A stretch of DNA of 64,000 bases from Castellaniella defragrans (GTDB taxonomy: Bacteria; Pseudomonadota; Gammaproteobacteria; Burkholderiales; Burkholderiaceae_B): contig NZ_JACHIB010000021.1 in NCBI RefSeq assembly GCF_014203015.1, forward strand, positions 1-64,000, written 5' to 3'. The notes under the pieces are model-generated. The model was not told the DNA's origin, ran no database searches, and worked only from the letters and a program-made list of their open reading frames with translations. This document shows positions 36,914 to 46,239 of the stretch, piece after piece (position 1 is the first letter of the stretch; every line of letters starts with the position of its first letter). The position numbers and the translations under genes were made by a program.

Positions 36914-39363
36914 GGCAGGTTCTCCTGGGGTTGGTCAGCGAGGGAACCCGGCGCGAGGCCGGGGAACGAGGGCAGCAGGTCGGCCGCCCAATCGAGGCCG
37001 CGATGGCGCAGCCACGCGCCCGCGAAACCGGGTACGCCGGCGTCCAGCAGCACGCGGTCTATGTCGCGCTGGTCTTGCGGCGTGGATGCGCCCGCGAAGG
37101 CCAGCGCCGCCGGCCCCAGGTCGAGGTCGAACAGGCGGTTGCCGAGGCGGGATTGGTAGTAGTAGTCGCGCTTGGGCTGCGCGGTGGCGACGATTTCGAT
37201 CTGCCGCTTGTTGAGGCCGAAGCCCTCGTAGATCGTGCGAATCTGCGGTTCGGTGGCCTGCGGGTTGGGCAAGAAAATCCGACTCGCGCAGCTCTCGATG
37301 ATCGCGGGCGCGATGCTCGAATCCTTGATGTCGGCGAGGCTCTGCGTGGCGAAGATGACGCTGACGTTCTTCTTGCGCAGCGTCTTGAGCCACTGGCGGA
37401 TACGCGCGGCAAACGCCGGGTCATCGAGGAACAGCCAGGCTTCATCGAGGATCAGCAGCGTGGGCGCACCGTCGAAGCGTTCATCGAAACGCGCAAAGAG
37501 GTAATGCAGCACGGCCATGACGGCGGCCTTGCTGTGCATCAACTCCTCCATCTCGAAGCACTGCACGTCGGCCATGCCCATCCGATCGTGATCGGCGTCC
37601 AGCAGCTTGCCGTGGGCGCCGCCGAGCACGTAAGGCGACAGCGCCTGCCGCAGCGCGTTCGATTGCAGCAGCACGGAAAGCCCCGTCATCGTGCGCTGCT
37701 CCAGCGGCGCACCGGCGAGACTTCCCAGCGCCGACCAGATGGCCGCTTTCTCATCGGGGCCGACCGCCACGCCTTCGTGCAGCAAGCGGCCTTCGATCCA
37801 TTCAGCGGCCCAGGTGCGGTAGCCCTCGCGGTCGATGCGCGCGAGCGGCTGGAAGGCGATTTCGCCATCCGTGCCCAGGTCGTAGTGTTCGCCGCCCAGG
37901 CCGAGGATGGCGGCCCGCATGGAGCGGCCCATGTCGAAGGCGAAGATGCGCGAGCCGCGATAGCGGCGGAACTGCATCGCCAGCGTGGCGAGCAAGACCG
38001 ACTTGCCCATGCCGGTCGGGCCTGCGACCAGCGTGTGGCCCACGTCGCCGATGTGCGTCACCAGCCGGAACGGCGTCGCGCCATCGGTGCGCGTGACGAT
38101 CAGCGGCGGGCCGGCGAGGTGGTCGTTCTTCTCTGGCCCGGCCCATACCGCCGACACCGGCATCATGTGCGCCAGGTTCAGCGTCGAGACGATGGGCTGG
38201 CGCACGTTCGCATAGGCGTTGCCAGGGATCGAAGACAGCCAGGCATCCACGGCATTGAGCGTTTCGGGGATGGTGACGAAGCCCCGGCCCTGGATGGCGC
38301 GCTCCACCATGCGCAGCTTCTCGTCTGCGACGGCGGCGTCCTCGTCCGTGACGGTGACGGTCGCCGTCAGATAGCCGAAGGCAACTTGATCGCTGCCCAG
38401 CTCCTGCAAGGCAGCGTCGGCGTCGGCGGCCTTGTTGTTGGCGTCGGTATCGACCAGCGGGCTTTCCTGCTGGAAGATCGTTTCGCGTAGCAGCGCGATG
38501 ACGTTCTTGCGCTTGGCGAACCACTGGCGGCGCAGGCGGGCGAGTTCTCTTTCCGCCTCGGCTTTGTCGAGGCAGAGAAAGCGCGTGCTCCAGCGGTACG
38601 CAAAGCCAAGGCGGTTGAGGTCGTCCAGAATCCCCGGCCAGGTCGAGGTCGGGAAGCCCCGCACCGACACCACGCGCAGGTGCTGGTCGCCCAGCATGGG
38701 CGCCAGGCCACCGACCAGCGGCGAGTCGGTCAGCAGCGCGTCGATGTGGAACGGCACTTCGGGCACGCCGACGCGATAGCGCCGCGTCGAGATGGTCGCG
38801 TGCAGGTAGGTCAGCGTCTGCGCGTCATCGAGCCAGTCAATCTCCGGCATCACGCCGTCGAGCAGGTCAAAGACGCGATCCGTTTCCGCGACGAAGGCTT
38901 GCAGCCGCTCGCGCCAGTCCACGCCATTCGTTGGCGTGTTCTCGTAGAGCATCTTGGCTGCACGGGCGCGGGATTCTTCCGGCGGCAGGTAAAGCAGCGT
39001 CAGGTGATAGCCGCTCTCGAAGTGATTGCCCGATTCCTCGAAGGCGGCCCGGCGTTCTTCCTCCACCACCCAGGAAAGCGGCTCGGGAAACTCCGAGTGC
39101 GGATAATCGGCCGCAGGCCGACGCTCGGCTTCGATGAACAGCGCCCAGCCCGATCCCATGCGGCGCAGCGCGTTGTTCAACCGTGCCGACGTGGCGATCA
39201 GCTCGCCTTGCGTCGCGCTGTCGAGGTCGGGCCCACGAAACCGGGCCGTGCGCTGGAAACTGCCGTCCTTGTTCAAGACGACGCCCGGCGCAACCAATCC
39301 GGCCCACGGCAGCCAGTCGGCGAGCAAGGCCGGGCGCTGGCGGTATTCGGCAAGGTTCAGCAT
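36910..39363 (-). CDS. trbE: conjugal transfer ATPase TrbE (VirB4-like)
   Basis: The 817-aa protein has an N-terminal CagE/TrbE domain, a Walker A motif GPTGMGKSVLLATLAMQFRR near residue 455, and Walker B in LLILDEAWLFLDD with the downstream KKNVSVIFATQS sensor region. It powers pilus assembly and substrate transfer at the cytoplasmic side of the inner membrane. It is 12 nt from trbD and overlaps trbJ. Confidence 0.95.
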   Translation of the reverse strand: MLNLAEYRQRPALLADWLPWAGLVAPGVVLNKDGSFQRTARFRGPDLDSATQGELIATSARLNNALRRMGSGWALFIEAERRPAADYPHSEFPEPLSWVVEEERRAAFEESGNHFESGYHLTLLYLPPEESRARAAKMLYENTPTNGVDWRERLQAFVAETDRVFDLLDGVMPEIDWLDDAQTLTYLHATISTRRYRVGVPEVPFHIDALLTDSPLVGGLAPMLGDQHLRVVSVRGFPTSTWPGILDDLNRLGFAYRWSTRFLCLDKAEAERELARLRRQWFAKRKNVIALLRETIFQQESPLVDTDANNKAADADAALQELGSDQVAFGYLTATVTVTDEDAAVADEKLRMVERAIQGRGFVTIPETLNAVDAWLSSIPGNAYANVRQPIVSTLNLAHMMPVSAVWAGPEKNDHLAGPPLIVTRTDGATPFRLVTHIGDVGHTLVAGPTGMGKSVLLATLAMQFRRYRGSRIFAFDMGRSMRAAILGLGGEHYDLGTDGEIAFQPLARIDREGYRTWAAEWIEGRLLHEGVAVGPDEKAAIWSALGSLAGAPLEQRTMTGLSVLLQSNALRQALSPYVLGGAHGKLLDADHDRMGMADVQCFEMEELMHSKAAVMAVLHYLFARFDERFDGAPTLLILDEAWLFLDDPAFAARIRQWLKTLRKKNVSVIFATQSLADIKDSSIAPAIIESCASRIFLPNPQATEPQIRTIYEGFGLNKRQIEIVATAQPKRDYYYQSRLGNRLFDLDLGPAALAFAGASTPQDQRDIDRVLLDAGVPGFAGAWLRHRGLDWAADLLPSFPGLAPGSLADQPQENLP

Positions 39364-39375
39364 GGCGGCGTCCCC

Positions 39376-39648
39376 TCACACGTCCAGCAGCGGGCGGTGC
39401 TTGATGTGCCGGGCGAACACGGCCATGAACTGCGGATCGACGCGCGCTCCCCACACCGCCAGCGAATGGCCGACGATCCAGAGCACCACACCCGGAATCC
39501 ACAGTTGCAGGCCCAGCCCGACAGCGGCGGCCAGCGTGCCGTTCGCAATGGCGACCGTTCGTGGTGCGCCGCCCAGTAGGATCGGCTCGGTCAGCGAGCG
39601 ATGCAGCGGCACCTCGAAGCCGGCTGCGAAGGTATCCGGGGCACTCAT
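39376..39648 (-). CDS. trbD: conjugal transfer protein TrbD (VirB3-like)
   Basis: The 90-aa protein has one or two membrane helices (GTLAAAVGLGLQLWIPGVVL) and the VirB3 opening EVPLHRSLTEPILLGGAPR. It is an inner-membrane partner of TrbE. Its stop lies 12 nt before the trbE start, and it overlaps trbC by 4 nt. Confidence 0.88.
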   Translation of the reverse strand: MSAPDTFAAGFEVPLHRSLTEPILLGGAPRTVAIANGTLAAAVGLGLQLWIPGVVLWIVGHSLAVWGARVDPQFMAVFARHIKHRPLLDV

Positions 39649-40040
39649 ACGACGGCCCCGCCGGAGAAGCTGAAGAACGACAGGAAGAAGCTCGAAGCCG
39701 CGAATGCGATAGTCAGACCGAACACGATCTGGATCAGCTTGCGGAATCCGCCCGACGTGTCGCCGAAGGCGAGCGCGAGGCCGGTGGCGATGATGATGAT
39801 GACCGCGACGATGCGCGCCACCGGCCCCTGGATGGATTCAAGGATGGATTGCAGCGGGCCTTCCCACGGCATCGAGGAACCGGCGGCCTGCGCGGTTCCG
39901 GCCAGGAACAGCAGCAGCGCGGCCAGCAGCAGCCCTTGCGCCGCAGGGCGGGCCAGACTGCGCAACCGCGCGAAGCCGGACAGCTCGGCCAGGTGGGAAG
40001 GCGGATTTACGGAAACACGGAAAGCATGGGCGTGTGTCAT
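39645..40040 (-). CDS. trbC: conjugal transfer pilin TrbC (VirB2-like)
   Basis: The 131-aa prepilin has a signal helix ending near TAQAAG (about residue 54) followed by two hydrophobic helices (VARIVAVIIIIATGLALAFG and LIQIVFGLTIAFAASSFFL). This is the VirB2/TrbC pattern, which is processed and sometimes cyclised to form the pilus. The N-terminal 35 residues before the signal helix are longer than usual and include an 18-bp DNA repeat shared with trbG, so the true start may be internal. Confidence 0.87.
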   Translation of the reverse strand: MTHAHAFRVSVNPPSHLAELSGFARLRSLARPAAQGLLLAALLLFLAGTAQAAGSSMPWEGPLQSILESIQGPVARIVAVIIIIATGLALAFGDTSGGFRKLIQIVFGLTIAFAASSFFLSFFSFSGGAVV

Positions 40041-41089
40041 GGCAGTTCTCCAAGAGAGTCAGGGGACAGGGATGTCGCCGCAGCAGGTGCGGCATCGGGG
40101 ATCGGCAGCAGCTCGGGGAACGGCGTTTCCAGGGCATCCGCCAGTTGGTAGCCCACGCCGTCGAAGCCGACGACGCGGGCAATGCTCTCGATGCGGCGCT
40201 TGCGCCCGCGCCCGGCGATGTGGATCACCACGTTGACCGCCTCGGCGATCAGCGCACGCGGCGGGTTCACCGCCACTTCGAGAATCAGTTGCTCCAGGCG
40301 CAGCAGCGCGCCGAGCGCGGAGCCGGCATGGATCGTGGCGATGCCGCCGGGGTGGCCCGTGCCCCACACCTTGATGAGATCCAGTGCCTCGGCGCCGCGC
40401 ACCTCGCCGACGACGACACGATCCGGGCGCAGGCGCATGGACGAACGCACCAGCTCCGTCATGGACACCACGCCTGCGCGCGTGCGCAGCGGTACGTGGT
40501 CGCGAGCCGCGCATTGCAGCTCCACCGTGTCTTCGAGCACCAGCACGCGGTCGCCGGTGGCGGCGATCTCCGCGAGCAAGGCATTGGCGAGCGTGGTCTT
40601 GCCGCTGCTGGTGGCGCCGGCGATCAAGACGTTCTGCCGCTCGCGCACCGCGCGAACGAGAAAGCCCGCCTGGGCGCTGGTCATCATGCCGTCGATGACG
40701 TATCGCTCCAGCGGGATCACGCCGATGGCGCGCTTGCGCAACGCGAAGGCCGGCCCCGGTGAGGCGGGCGGCAAGATGCCCTCGAAGCGTTCGCCCGTTT
40801 CGGGCAACTCGGCCGACAGCAGTGGTTGGCCGCGATGCACCTCCGCGCCGACGTGGGCGGCCACGAGGCGGATGATTCGCTCGCCGTCCGCTTCGGACAG
40901 CTCCACGCCCATCGGTGCGCGCCCGCTGGACAGCCGATCCACCCAAAGGGTGCGATCGGGATTCAGCATCACCTCCACCACGTCCGGGTCTTCGAGCGCG
41001 GTGGCGATCAGCGGCCCCATCGCCGTGCGCAACATCTGGATGCGGCGGTCGAGCGACGTGGCGCTCATGGACTGCGGAGCGGCGCTCAT
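40037..41089 (-). CDS. trbB: conjugal transfer ATPase TrbB (VirB11-like)
   Basis: The 350-aa secretion ATPase has Walker A GATSSGKTTLANALL near residue 160, an Asp box in VLVLEDTVELQC, and the His box region GEVRGAEALDLIKVWGTGHPG. It forms a hexameric ring that energises pilus biogenesis and transfer. It overlaps both neighbours by 4 nt. Confidence 0.95.
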   Translation of the reverse strand: MSAAPQSMSATSLDRRIQMLRTAMGPLIATALEDPDVVEVMLNPDRTLWVDRLSSGRAPMGVELSEADGERIIRLVAAHVGAEVHRGQPLLSAELPETGERFEGILPPASPGPAFALRKRAIGVIPLERYVIDGMMTSAQAGFLVRAVRERQNVLIAGATSSGKTTLANALLAEIAATGDRVLVLEDTVELQCAARDHVPLRTRAGVVSMTELVRSSMRLRPDRVVVGEVRGAEALDLIKVWGTGHPGGIATIHAGSALGALLRLEQLILEVAVNPPRALIAEAVNVVIHIAGRGRKRRIESIARVVGFDGVGYQLADALETPFPELLPIPDAAPAAATSLSPDSLGELP

Positions 41090-41550
41090 GACGCACGCTC
41101 CCGCGCTTGCGCGGCTGCCGCCGCGTCCTCCATCCGCATCGGGTCGGGATGCAGCTCCTCCACCACGTCGCGCACCAGGCTGCGCCCGCGCAGCAGGTGG
41201 CGGCCCAACTGTTCAACGAACTGCTCGAAGCGCGCCTTCCCCTGGGCGCGAGCGGCCTCTTGGTGCGCTTCGGGGACTGGCGTGCTGACCGTGAGGTAGT
41301 AGCGAATGAACAGTGCCAGCGTCTCGATGGCGATGTTCTGGTCACGTTCCATGCGCTCCGCCTGGCGCGACAGGCGATCAAGGCGTTTGGCGATGGCCGC
41401 CTCGCGCTGGTCGGCGGCATCGGGCGACAGCCACGATGCGAGCGCCGCTGCGACAATGGACGACTTGGACACGCCTTTCTTGGCGGCCAGTTCGTCCAGC
41501 CGCTTGGCGTGCTCGGGCTGAATGAAGAGATTCAAACGGTGCTGGGTCAT
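41086..41550 (-). CDS. CopG/ribbon-helix-helix regulator of the conjugation operon
   Basis: The 154-aa protein has an N-terminal ribbon-helix-helix (HRLNLFIQPEHAKRLDELAAKKGVSKSSIVAA) followed by a helical region rich in Arg and Glu. Such genes regularly sit between traG and trbB in ICEs and may repress the transfer operon. It overlaps traG and trbB by 4 nt each, so regulator and apparatus are made together. Confidence 0.75.
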   Translation of the reverse strand: MTQHRLNLFIQPEHAKRLDELAAKKGVSKSSIVAAALASWLSPDAADQREAAIAKRLDRLSRQAERMERDQNIAIETLALFIRYYLTVSTPVPEAHQEAARAQGKARFEQFVEQLGRHLLRGRSLVRDVVEELHPDPMRMEDAAAAAQARERAS

Positions 41551-43553
41551 AGCTCGATGCCGTCGTTGGGGTCGAGGGAAGCCAGCCGGGCCGTGCGCTG
41601 CATGGCCGGATCAAGCTGGCGAGGAAGGGGAAGCGGCAGGTCGTCGTCGTCCAGCAGGCCGAGGTCGGCCACAGGCGCGGCCAGCTCGGGGTCGTAGGCG
41701 ACGGTTTCGGAGAGTTCGGGCTGACGGCGCGGGCCGCCGTCGTCGGCTGCTCCCAAGTTCTCCAGGCCATCGGCGGATGCCGTGGCCGGTGTGGCGGGCA
41801 CGGCAGGAATCGCCAGCCCGCTCCAGTCGTCGGGCCGCGATGGCGGCGCGTCGGCGTACTGCCCATCCGCCAGCGCGGGCGGTGGCAGCACGCGACGCTT
41901 GAAATTAGCGTCCGCGTAGTAGCGCAGCTTCTTCGCCTTGATCGGCGCCACGCTGGACACCATCACCACGGCCTCCTCAGGCGGAAGCTGCATGACTTCG
42001 CCCGGCGTCAGCAGCGGGCGCGCGGTTTCCTGGCGCGACACCATCAGGTGCCCCAGCCACGGCGCGAGCCGATGGCCCGCGTAGTTGCGCTGGGCGCGCA
42101 GCTCGGTGGCCGTGCCCAGCGTCTCGGAGATCCGTTTGGCGGTGCGCTCGTCGTTCGTGGCGAACGTCACGCGCACATGGCAGTTGTCGAGGATGGAGTG
42201 GTTTTGCCCATACGCCTTGTCGATCTGGTTGAGCGACTGCGCGATGAGGAAGCTGCGGATGCCGTAGCCCGCCATGAAGGCCAGCGCCGTCTCGAAGAAG
42301 TCCAGGCGCCCCAGCGCAGGGAACTCATCGAGCATCAGCAGCAGCTTGTGGCGGCGCTCGATCCCATCGGAGCCATCGAGCGATTCGGTGAGGCGCCGCC
42401 CGATCTGGTTGAGAATCAGGCGAATGAGCGGTTTCGTCCGCGATATGTCCGAAGGCGGCACCACCAGATACAGCGATACCGGATGCTCGGCCGCGATCAG
42501 GTCAGCGATGCGCCAGTCGCAGCGCGAGGTGACTTCGGCCACGGTCGGGTCGCGGTACAGGCCGAGGAACGACATGGCCGTGGACAGAACGCCCGAGCGT
42601 TCGTTGTCGCTCTTGTTGAGGACTTCACGCGCCGCCGATGCGACGACCGGATGCGGCCCATCGCCGAGGTGCGGCGTGGTCATCATCCGGTGTAAGGTCA
42701 GCTCGAACGGGCGGGCCGGGTCGGACAGAAAGTTGGCGACGCCGCGCAGCGTCTTGTCTGCACCCGCGTAGAGCACATGCAGGATCGCGCCAACCAGCAG
42801 CGCGTGCGAGGTCTTTTCCCAATGGTTGCGCTTCTCCAGCGCGCCTTCGGGATCGACCAGAATGTCCGCGATGTTCTGCACGTCGCGCACTTCATGCATG
42901 CCGCGCCGAACCTCCAGCAGCGGGTTGTAGGCCGCCGACTTCGCATCCGTGGGGTTGAACAGCAGGCAATGCGAGAAGCGCGAGCGCCAGCCGGCGGTGA
43001 TCTGCCAGTTCTCGCCCTTGATGTCGTGGATGACGGCCGACGCGGGCCAGCTCAACAAGGTGGGAACTACCAGGCCCACGCCCTTACCCGAGCGCGTGGG
43101 CGCGAAGGTCAGGACGTGTTCCGGGCCTTCATGTCGCAGGTACTGGCGATCGTGCTGGCCCAGGAACACTCCGGCAGGCTGCGTGAGGCCAGCCCTGCGA
43201 ATGTCCTGTGCGTTGGCCCAGCGCGCGGAGCCGTAGGTCGTGACCAGGCGCGCTTGGCGCGAGCGCCAGACCGACATGGCGATGGCAACGCCCACGGCGA
43301 CCATGCCGCTGGCACCGGCAATGGCGCCGCCGGTGTCGAAGACTTCCGGCGCATAGGCGCCGAAGAAGAACCACCACTCAAACAGCTTCCACGGGTGGTA
43401 GATCGACGTGCCAAGAAAGTCGAACCAGGGCGAGCCAAGGCGTACTTGGTAGCCAAGGGCCGCTGCTGTCCATTGTGTGGCGCCCCACACTCCGGCGATC
43501 ACGATGCCGAATACCACGGCGATCTGACCGAACAGCACGTTCGTCCCTTGCAT
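41547..43553 (-). CDS. traG: type IV coupling protein TraG (VirD4-like)
   Basis: The protein is 668 aa. Membrane helices in the first 110 residues are followed by Walker A APTRSGKGVGLVVPTLLSW near residue 155 and a Walker B-like LLLMLDEFPALGRLDFFET, then YGIRSFLIAQSLNQI. It connects the relaxase-DNA complex to the secretion channel. GGAGG precedes the start. It is the first gene of the long trb operon, downstream of a terminator at 43714-43747. Confidence 0.94.
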   Translation of the reverse strand: MQGTNVLFGQIAVVFGIVIAGVWGATQWTAAALGYQVRLGSPWFDFLGTSIYHPWKLFEWWFFFGAYAPEVFDTGGAIAGASGMVAVGVAIAMSVWRSRQARLVTTYGSARWANAQDIRRAGLTQPAGVFLGQHDRQYLRHEGPEHVLTFAPTRSGKGVGLVVPTLLSWPASAVIHDIKGENWQITAGWRSRFSHCLLFNPTDAKSAAYNPLLEVRRGMHEVRDVQNIADILVDPEGALEKRNHWEKTSHALLVGAILHVLYAGADKTLRGVANFLSDPARPFELTLHRMMTTPHLGDGPHPVVASAAREVLNKSDNERSGVLSTAMSFLGLYRDPTVAEVTSRCDWRIADLIAAEHPVSLYLVVPPSDISRTKPLIRLILNQIGRRLTESLDGSDGIERRHKLLLMLDEFPALGRLDFFETALAFMAGYGIRSFLIAQSLNQIDKAYGQNHSILDNCHVRVTFATNDERTAKRISETLGTATELRAQRNYAGHRLAPWLGHLMVSRQETARPLLTPGEVMQLPPEEAVVMVSSVAPIKAKKLRYYADANFKRRVLPPPALADGQYADAPPSRPDDWSGLAIPAVPATPATASADGLENLGAADDGGPRRQPELSETVAYDPELAAPVADLGLLDDDDLPLPLPRQLDPAMQRTARLASLDPNDGIEL

Positions 43554-43713
43554 GACCTGGCCTCCGATTTCTCCTGCGCTTTTTCCTCATGGAAAGAGCG
43601 GCACAAGGACGTGCCGCAGGCGTCAGGTTCGGTGCCGGGTCAGTGCCGGTCAAAGACCGTTTTCAGCAGAAAGGTCGAGCAAAAGGACAGAGTTCGCGCG
43701 GTGTCTAACCAAA

Positions 43714-43747
43714 GAAAAACGCCGCAAGCGAAGGCGCGTTGCGGCGT
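43714..43747 (-). terminator. intrinsic terminator between eexN and traG
   Basis: On the minus strand ACGCCGCAA and TTGCGGCGT flank an 11-nt loop and are followed by TTTTCTTTGG. It would end the LysR/EexN transcript, so traG should have its own promoter in 43554-43713. Confidence 0.8.
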
Positions 43748-43789
43748 GTCGAACAAAAAAATGAAGGCGAAGCGGCTATCCACCAACAA

Positions 43790-44068
43790 TCAGAACTTGG
43801 GCGATTCCTTCGGCGGCGTGTAAGGGGTTTCGCCATCGCCGTAGAACCGCTTGCGCGTGGCCTCGGTCACCCGGTTGCACAGCAAGTCGCCCAGCTTCGG
43901 TCGGTCGGTCTTGCATTGCTGGCGCAGCTCTTTGAGCCGCTCGGGATTGGCCGCCAGTTCTTCCACCGTCGGGATATTCGCTTCCGAGGTGTCGGCCTTC
44001 TGAGGCATCTCAGACGGGCCGCAAGCAGTCAACGCGGCAGCCAGTAAAAGCGGAAGTATCTTCCTCAT
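43790..44068 (-). CDS. EexN-like entry exclusion lipoprotein
   Basis: The 92-aa protein has a lipoprotein signal (ILPLLLAAALTAC) and a mature region LAANPERLKELRQQCKTDR followed by LCNRVTEATRKRFYG, typical of EexN proteins. It is clearly paralogous to the lipoprotein at 35855-36175. It probably helps prevent re-entry of the same element. Its start overlaps the LysR gene stop by 4 nt, an odd coupling of a regulator to an exclusion gene. Confidence 0.8.
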   Translation of the reverse strand: MRKILPLLLAAALTACGPSEMPQKADTSEANIPTVEELAANPERLKELRQQCKTDRPKLGDLLCNRVTEATRKRFYGDGETPYTPPKESPKF

Positions 44069-45009
44069 GATGCGGGTTCCTCCGATATGTCAGAACAGCG
44101 GCCTCGCATAGGCCTGGGAGATTCCAGGGATTCGATCGCCTGTACGCGCCCAATAAATCGTTCTAGCACTTCCAGCGGCTCACTTTCGGGATACAGCAAA
44201 TAAGTGGTCAGCGGCGGTACGCGCGACGCCAGAGGCCGGGCCACTACGCCAGGTTCACGGCTGGCAGCAATGCGCGCCGCACCTGCCAGCCCAAGCGCAA
44301 AGCCTGCCGCCACCAGCGCCATCATCAGGTCGGCGGATGCCACTCGTTCCGCGATCAGCGGCTCCATTTCGGTACGGCGCAATACTCGCTCGACATGCTT
44401 GGCATGGCCTTCACAGATTTGTGGGTCACACAGGACAAGCGGATAGCGCAGCAGTTCGTCCAGAGGAATCCGCTTGTGGGCCAGCAGTGGATGCCGAGCT
44501 GGCACCGCAACCATGAGCGGATCGCTCCAGACAGGTAGAGCGAAGATGCCATCGCCTACCTCGTCGGACTGCGCAAATCCCACGTCGTACGAGTCGTCAT
44601 GCAGTCCCTTGATCTGCTGCGACAGTGGAATCTCGAAGAATCTGAGTTCCACTTCGGGTTCTTCCTGCCGGCATTGCGCCAGCAATGCCGGCAAGCGCGA
44701 CGGTGTAATGCCGTCCGATAATGCTACGCGCAATTGTCCGTGAAAGCCGTTAGCTGCCGCTCGCACGCTATCCCGTGCTTGCTCCAAGGCGGTGAATACA
44801 CGGCGCACATGCTCCAAGAACAACTTGCCAGAACGGGTCAATTGCGTGCTGCGCGTGGTGCGCGCAAATAGCAGGACACCCAACTCCTCCTCAAGCTCCT
44901 TGATTGCGCGCGACAACGGTGATTGCTCGATGTGCAGTCGCTCGGCAGCACGAACAAAGCGAAGCTCCTCTGCAACTGCGAGAAAGTATCGAAGGTGGCG
45001 TAACTCCAT
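44065..45009 (-). CDS. LysR family transcriptional regulator
   Basis: The 314-aa protein has an N-terminal winged HTH (MELRHLRYFLAVAEELRFVRAAERLHIEQSPLSRAIKELE) and a C-terminal type-2 periplasmic-binding-like effector domain, including FFEIPLSQQIKGLHDDSYDVG. It is divergent from the TorF-like porin and kdp genes across a 477-bp AT-rich gap, the usual arrangement for a LysR regulator and its target. The effector is unknown. Codon usage is less GC-rich than the trb genes. Confidence 0.88.
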   Translation of the reverse strand: MELRHLRYFLAVAEELRFVRAAERLHIEQSPLSRAIKELEEELGVLLFARTTRSTQLTRSGKLFLEHVRRVFTALEQARDSVRAAANGFHGQLRVALSDGITPSRLPALLAQCRQEEPEVELRFFEIPLSQQIKGLHDDSYDVGFAQSDEVGDGIFALPVWSDPLMVAVPARHPLLAHKRIPLDELLRYPLVLCDPQICEGHAKHVERVLRRTEMEPLIAERVASADLMMALVAAGFALGLAGAARIAASREPGVVARPLASRVPPLTTYLLYPESEPLEVLERFIGRVQAIESLESPRPMRGRCSDISEEPAS

Positions 45010-45486
45010 TCTTTCTATCTCGCTGACGTTTCATTTTCGGTCAAATCAATCACCCATATATGCAGCTTTAAGAAGATTGGCGCATATTTGAAAATTTCAG
45101 CTCGGTAGCGATTCTTTAAGTCGACTTGCAAGCCATGCAGCTCATTTTTGCAGTGCGCAAAAAGGAGACGAATCCAACCACAACAGTGTCAATGAGGATA
45201 GCGTCTTGTATTTGATTGAATACTCTTACGCCGGAGGCCTGAAAACCATACCTCAAGCAGACTCCGCTCGTCGTAAATTCAACATAAATTTACGATCACA
45301 GCCGCCGCGCGCGTACGCGAACGTCGAGGCGCTTGACCGACTTCACTAAACTCGTGTGCGACAGCGAAGATCCTCATAATTTACGTAGAATTTATGCGTG
45401 GAGATTGTTCATGAATGGAAAATTTACGCGCCTTCACTGAATACTTGGTTGCATGGGCATTTCGCTATTCGTTCGCGAGAAAAATC
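45010..45486. other. AT-rich divergent promoter region
   Basis: The 477 bp between the LysR and TorF-like genes are notably AT-rich compared with the rest of the element. No gene is seen. It holds a perfect dyad at 45272-45294 and further copies of its half-site, so it is a strong candidate control region for both directions. Confidence 0.6.
45272..45294. promoter_or_regulatory. inverted repeat, candidate regulator site
   Basis: CGTAAATT and AATTTACG form a perfect 8-bp dyad with a 7-nt spacer. The half-site AATTTACG recurs at 45378-45385 and 45421-45428. This arrangement suits a dimeric or tetrameric regulator such as the divergent LysR protein, or KdpE. Confidence 0.5.
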
Positions 45487-46191
45487 ATGCATTTCGAAAA
45501 AATTCAGGCGATTAGAAAGGTCGTTGCTGCGATCAGCGTGCTGCTGCTTGGGGCGGCAACCAGCGTTCAAGCGCAAGTCTCCGGCAATGTTGCATTGACG
45601 TCGGACTACGTGTGGCGCGGCTCTTCACAGACACGTGAGAAGCCAGCGGTTCAAGCAGGAGTCAAGTACGCCCACGACTCCGGCTTCTATGCTTCGGCCT
45701 GGGGTTCCAACGTCAAGTTCAAGCCAGATAACAATGCCAGTAGCGAATTCGATATCGCTCTGGGCTGGAGCGGCAAGCTGGCAGAAGACTGGGCGCTTGA
45801 TGCGTATTACCTGCGCTATCAATACCCCGGTACACAAGGCTCCCCCAACTGGAACGAAGTCAACGCGGCGCTTACTTGGCGCGACAACTACTGGCTGTCG
45901 GTGGGGCGCTCCACGAACGCGATGGCCAGCAAGACAACTGGTACCTATGCGCTCATCGGCGTGCGATACCCCGTCAATGAAAAATGGCGTTTCGAGGGCA
46001 CGCTAGCGCGCTACTTCCTGGACAGCGCCTACGCGGATAGCTACACCCACGGCTCCCTGGGCGTGGTGTGGGGATTTCAAGCCCCATTCGAGGCAAGGCT
46101 GACGCTGCACGGGACGGACTCCGCCGCAAAAAGAATGTTTCCCAGTATGGCGGGCTCTCGTGTTGAGTTCGCTCTGCAAGCCTCTTTCTAG
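45487..46191 (+). CDS. TorF family putative porin
   Basis: The protein is 234 aa. A signal peptide (VVAAISVLLLGAATSVQA) is followed by a beta-barrel-like sequence starting VSGNVALTSDYVWRGSSQT, the hallmark of TorF-type (CHP02001) proteins. It has alternating amphipathic strands and a terminal aromatic residue (FALQASF). It probably forms an outer-membrane channel. It lies 48 nt upstream of kdpF and may let K+ or another solute reach the Kdp pump. The start at 45487 begins just before the signal peptide; an earlier ATG at 45415 would add 24 residues. Confidence 0.75.
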   Translation: MHFEKIQAIRKVVAAISVLLLGAATSVQAQVSGNVALTSDYVWRGSSQTREKPAVQAGVKYAHDSGFYASAWGSNVKFKPDNNASSEFDIALGWSGKLAEDWALDAYYLRYQYPGTQGSPNWNEVNAALTWRDNYWLSVGRSTNAMASKTTGTYALIGVRYPVNEKWRFEGTLARYFLDSAYADSYTHGSLGVVWGFQAPFEARLTLHGTDSAAKRMFPSMAGSRVEFALQASF

Positions 46192-46239
46192 AAATCATTA
46201 ACTTGCCAGCAGCCTGGCAATTCTCAATAAAGGTGGATC

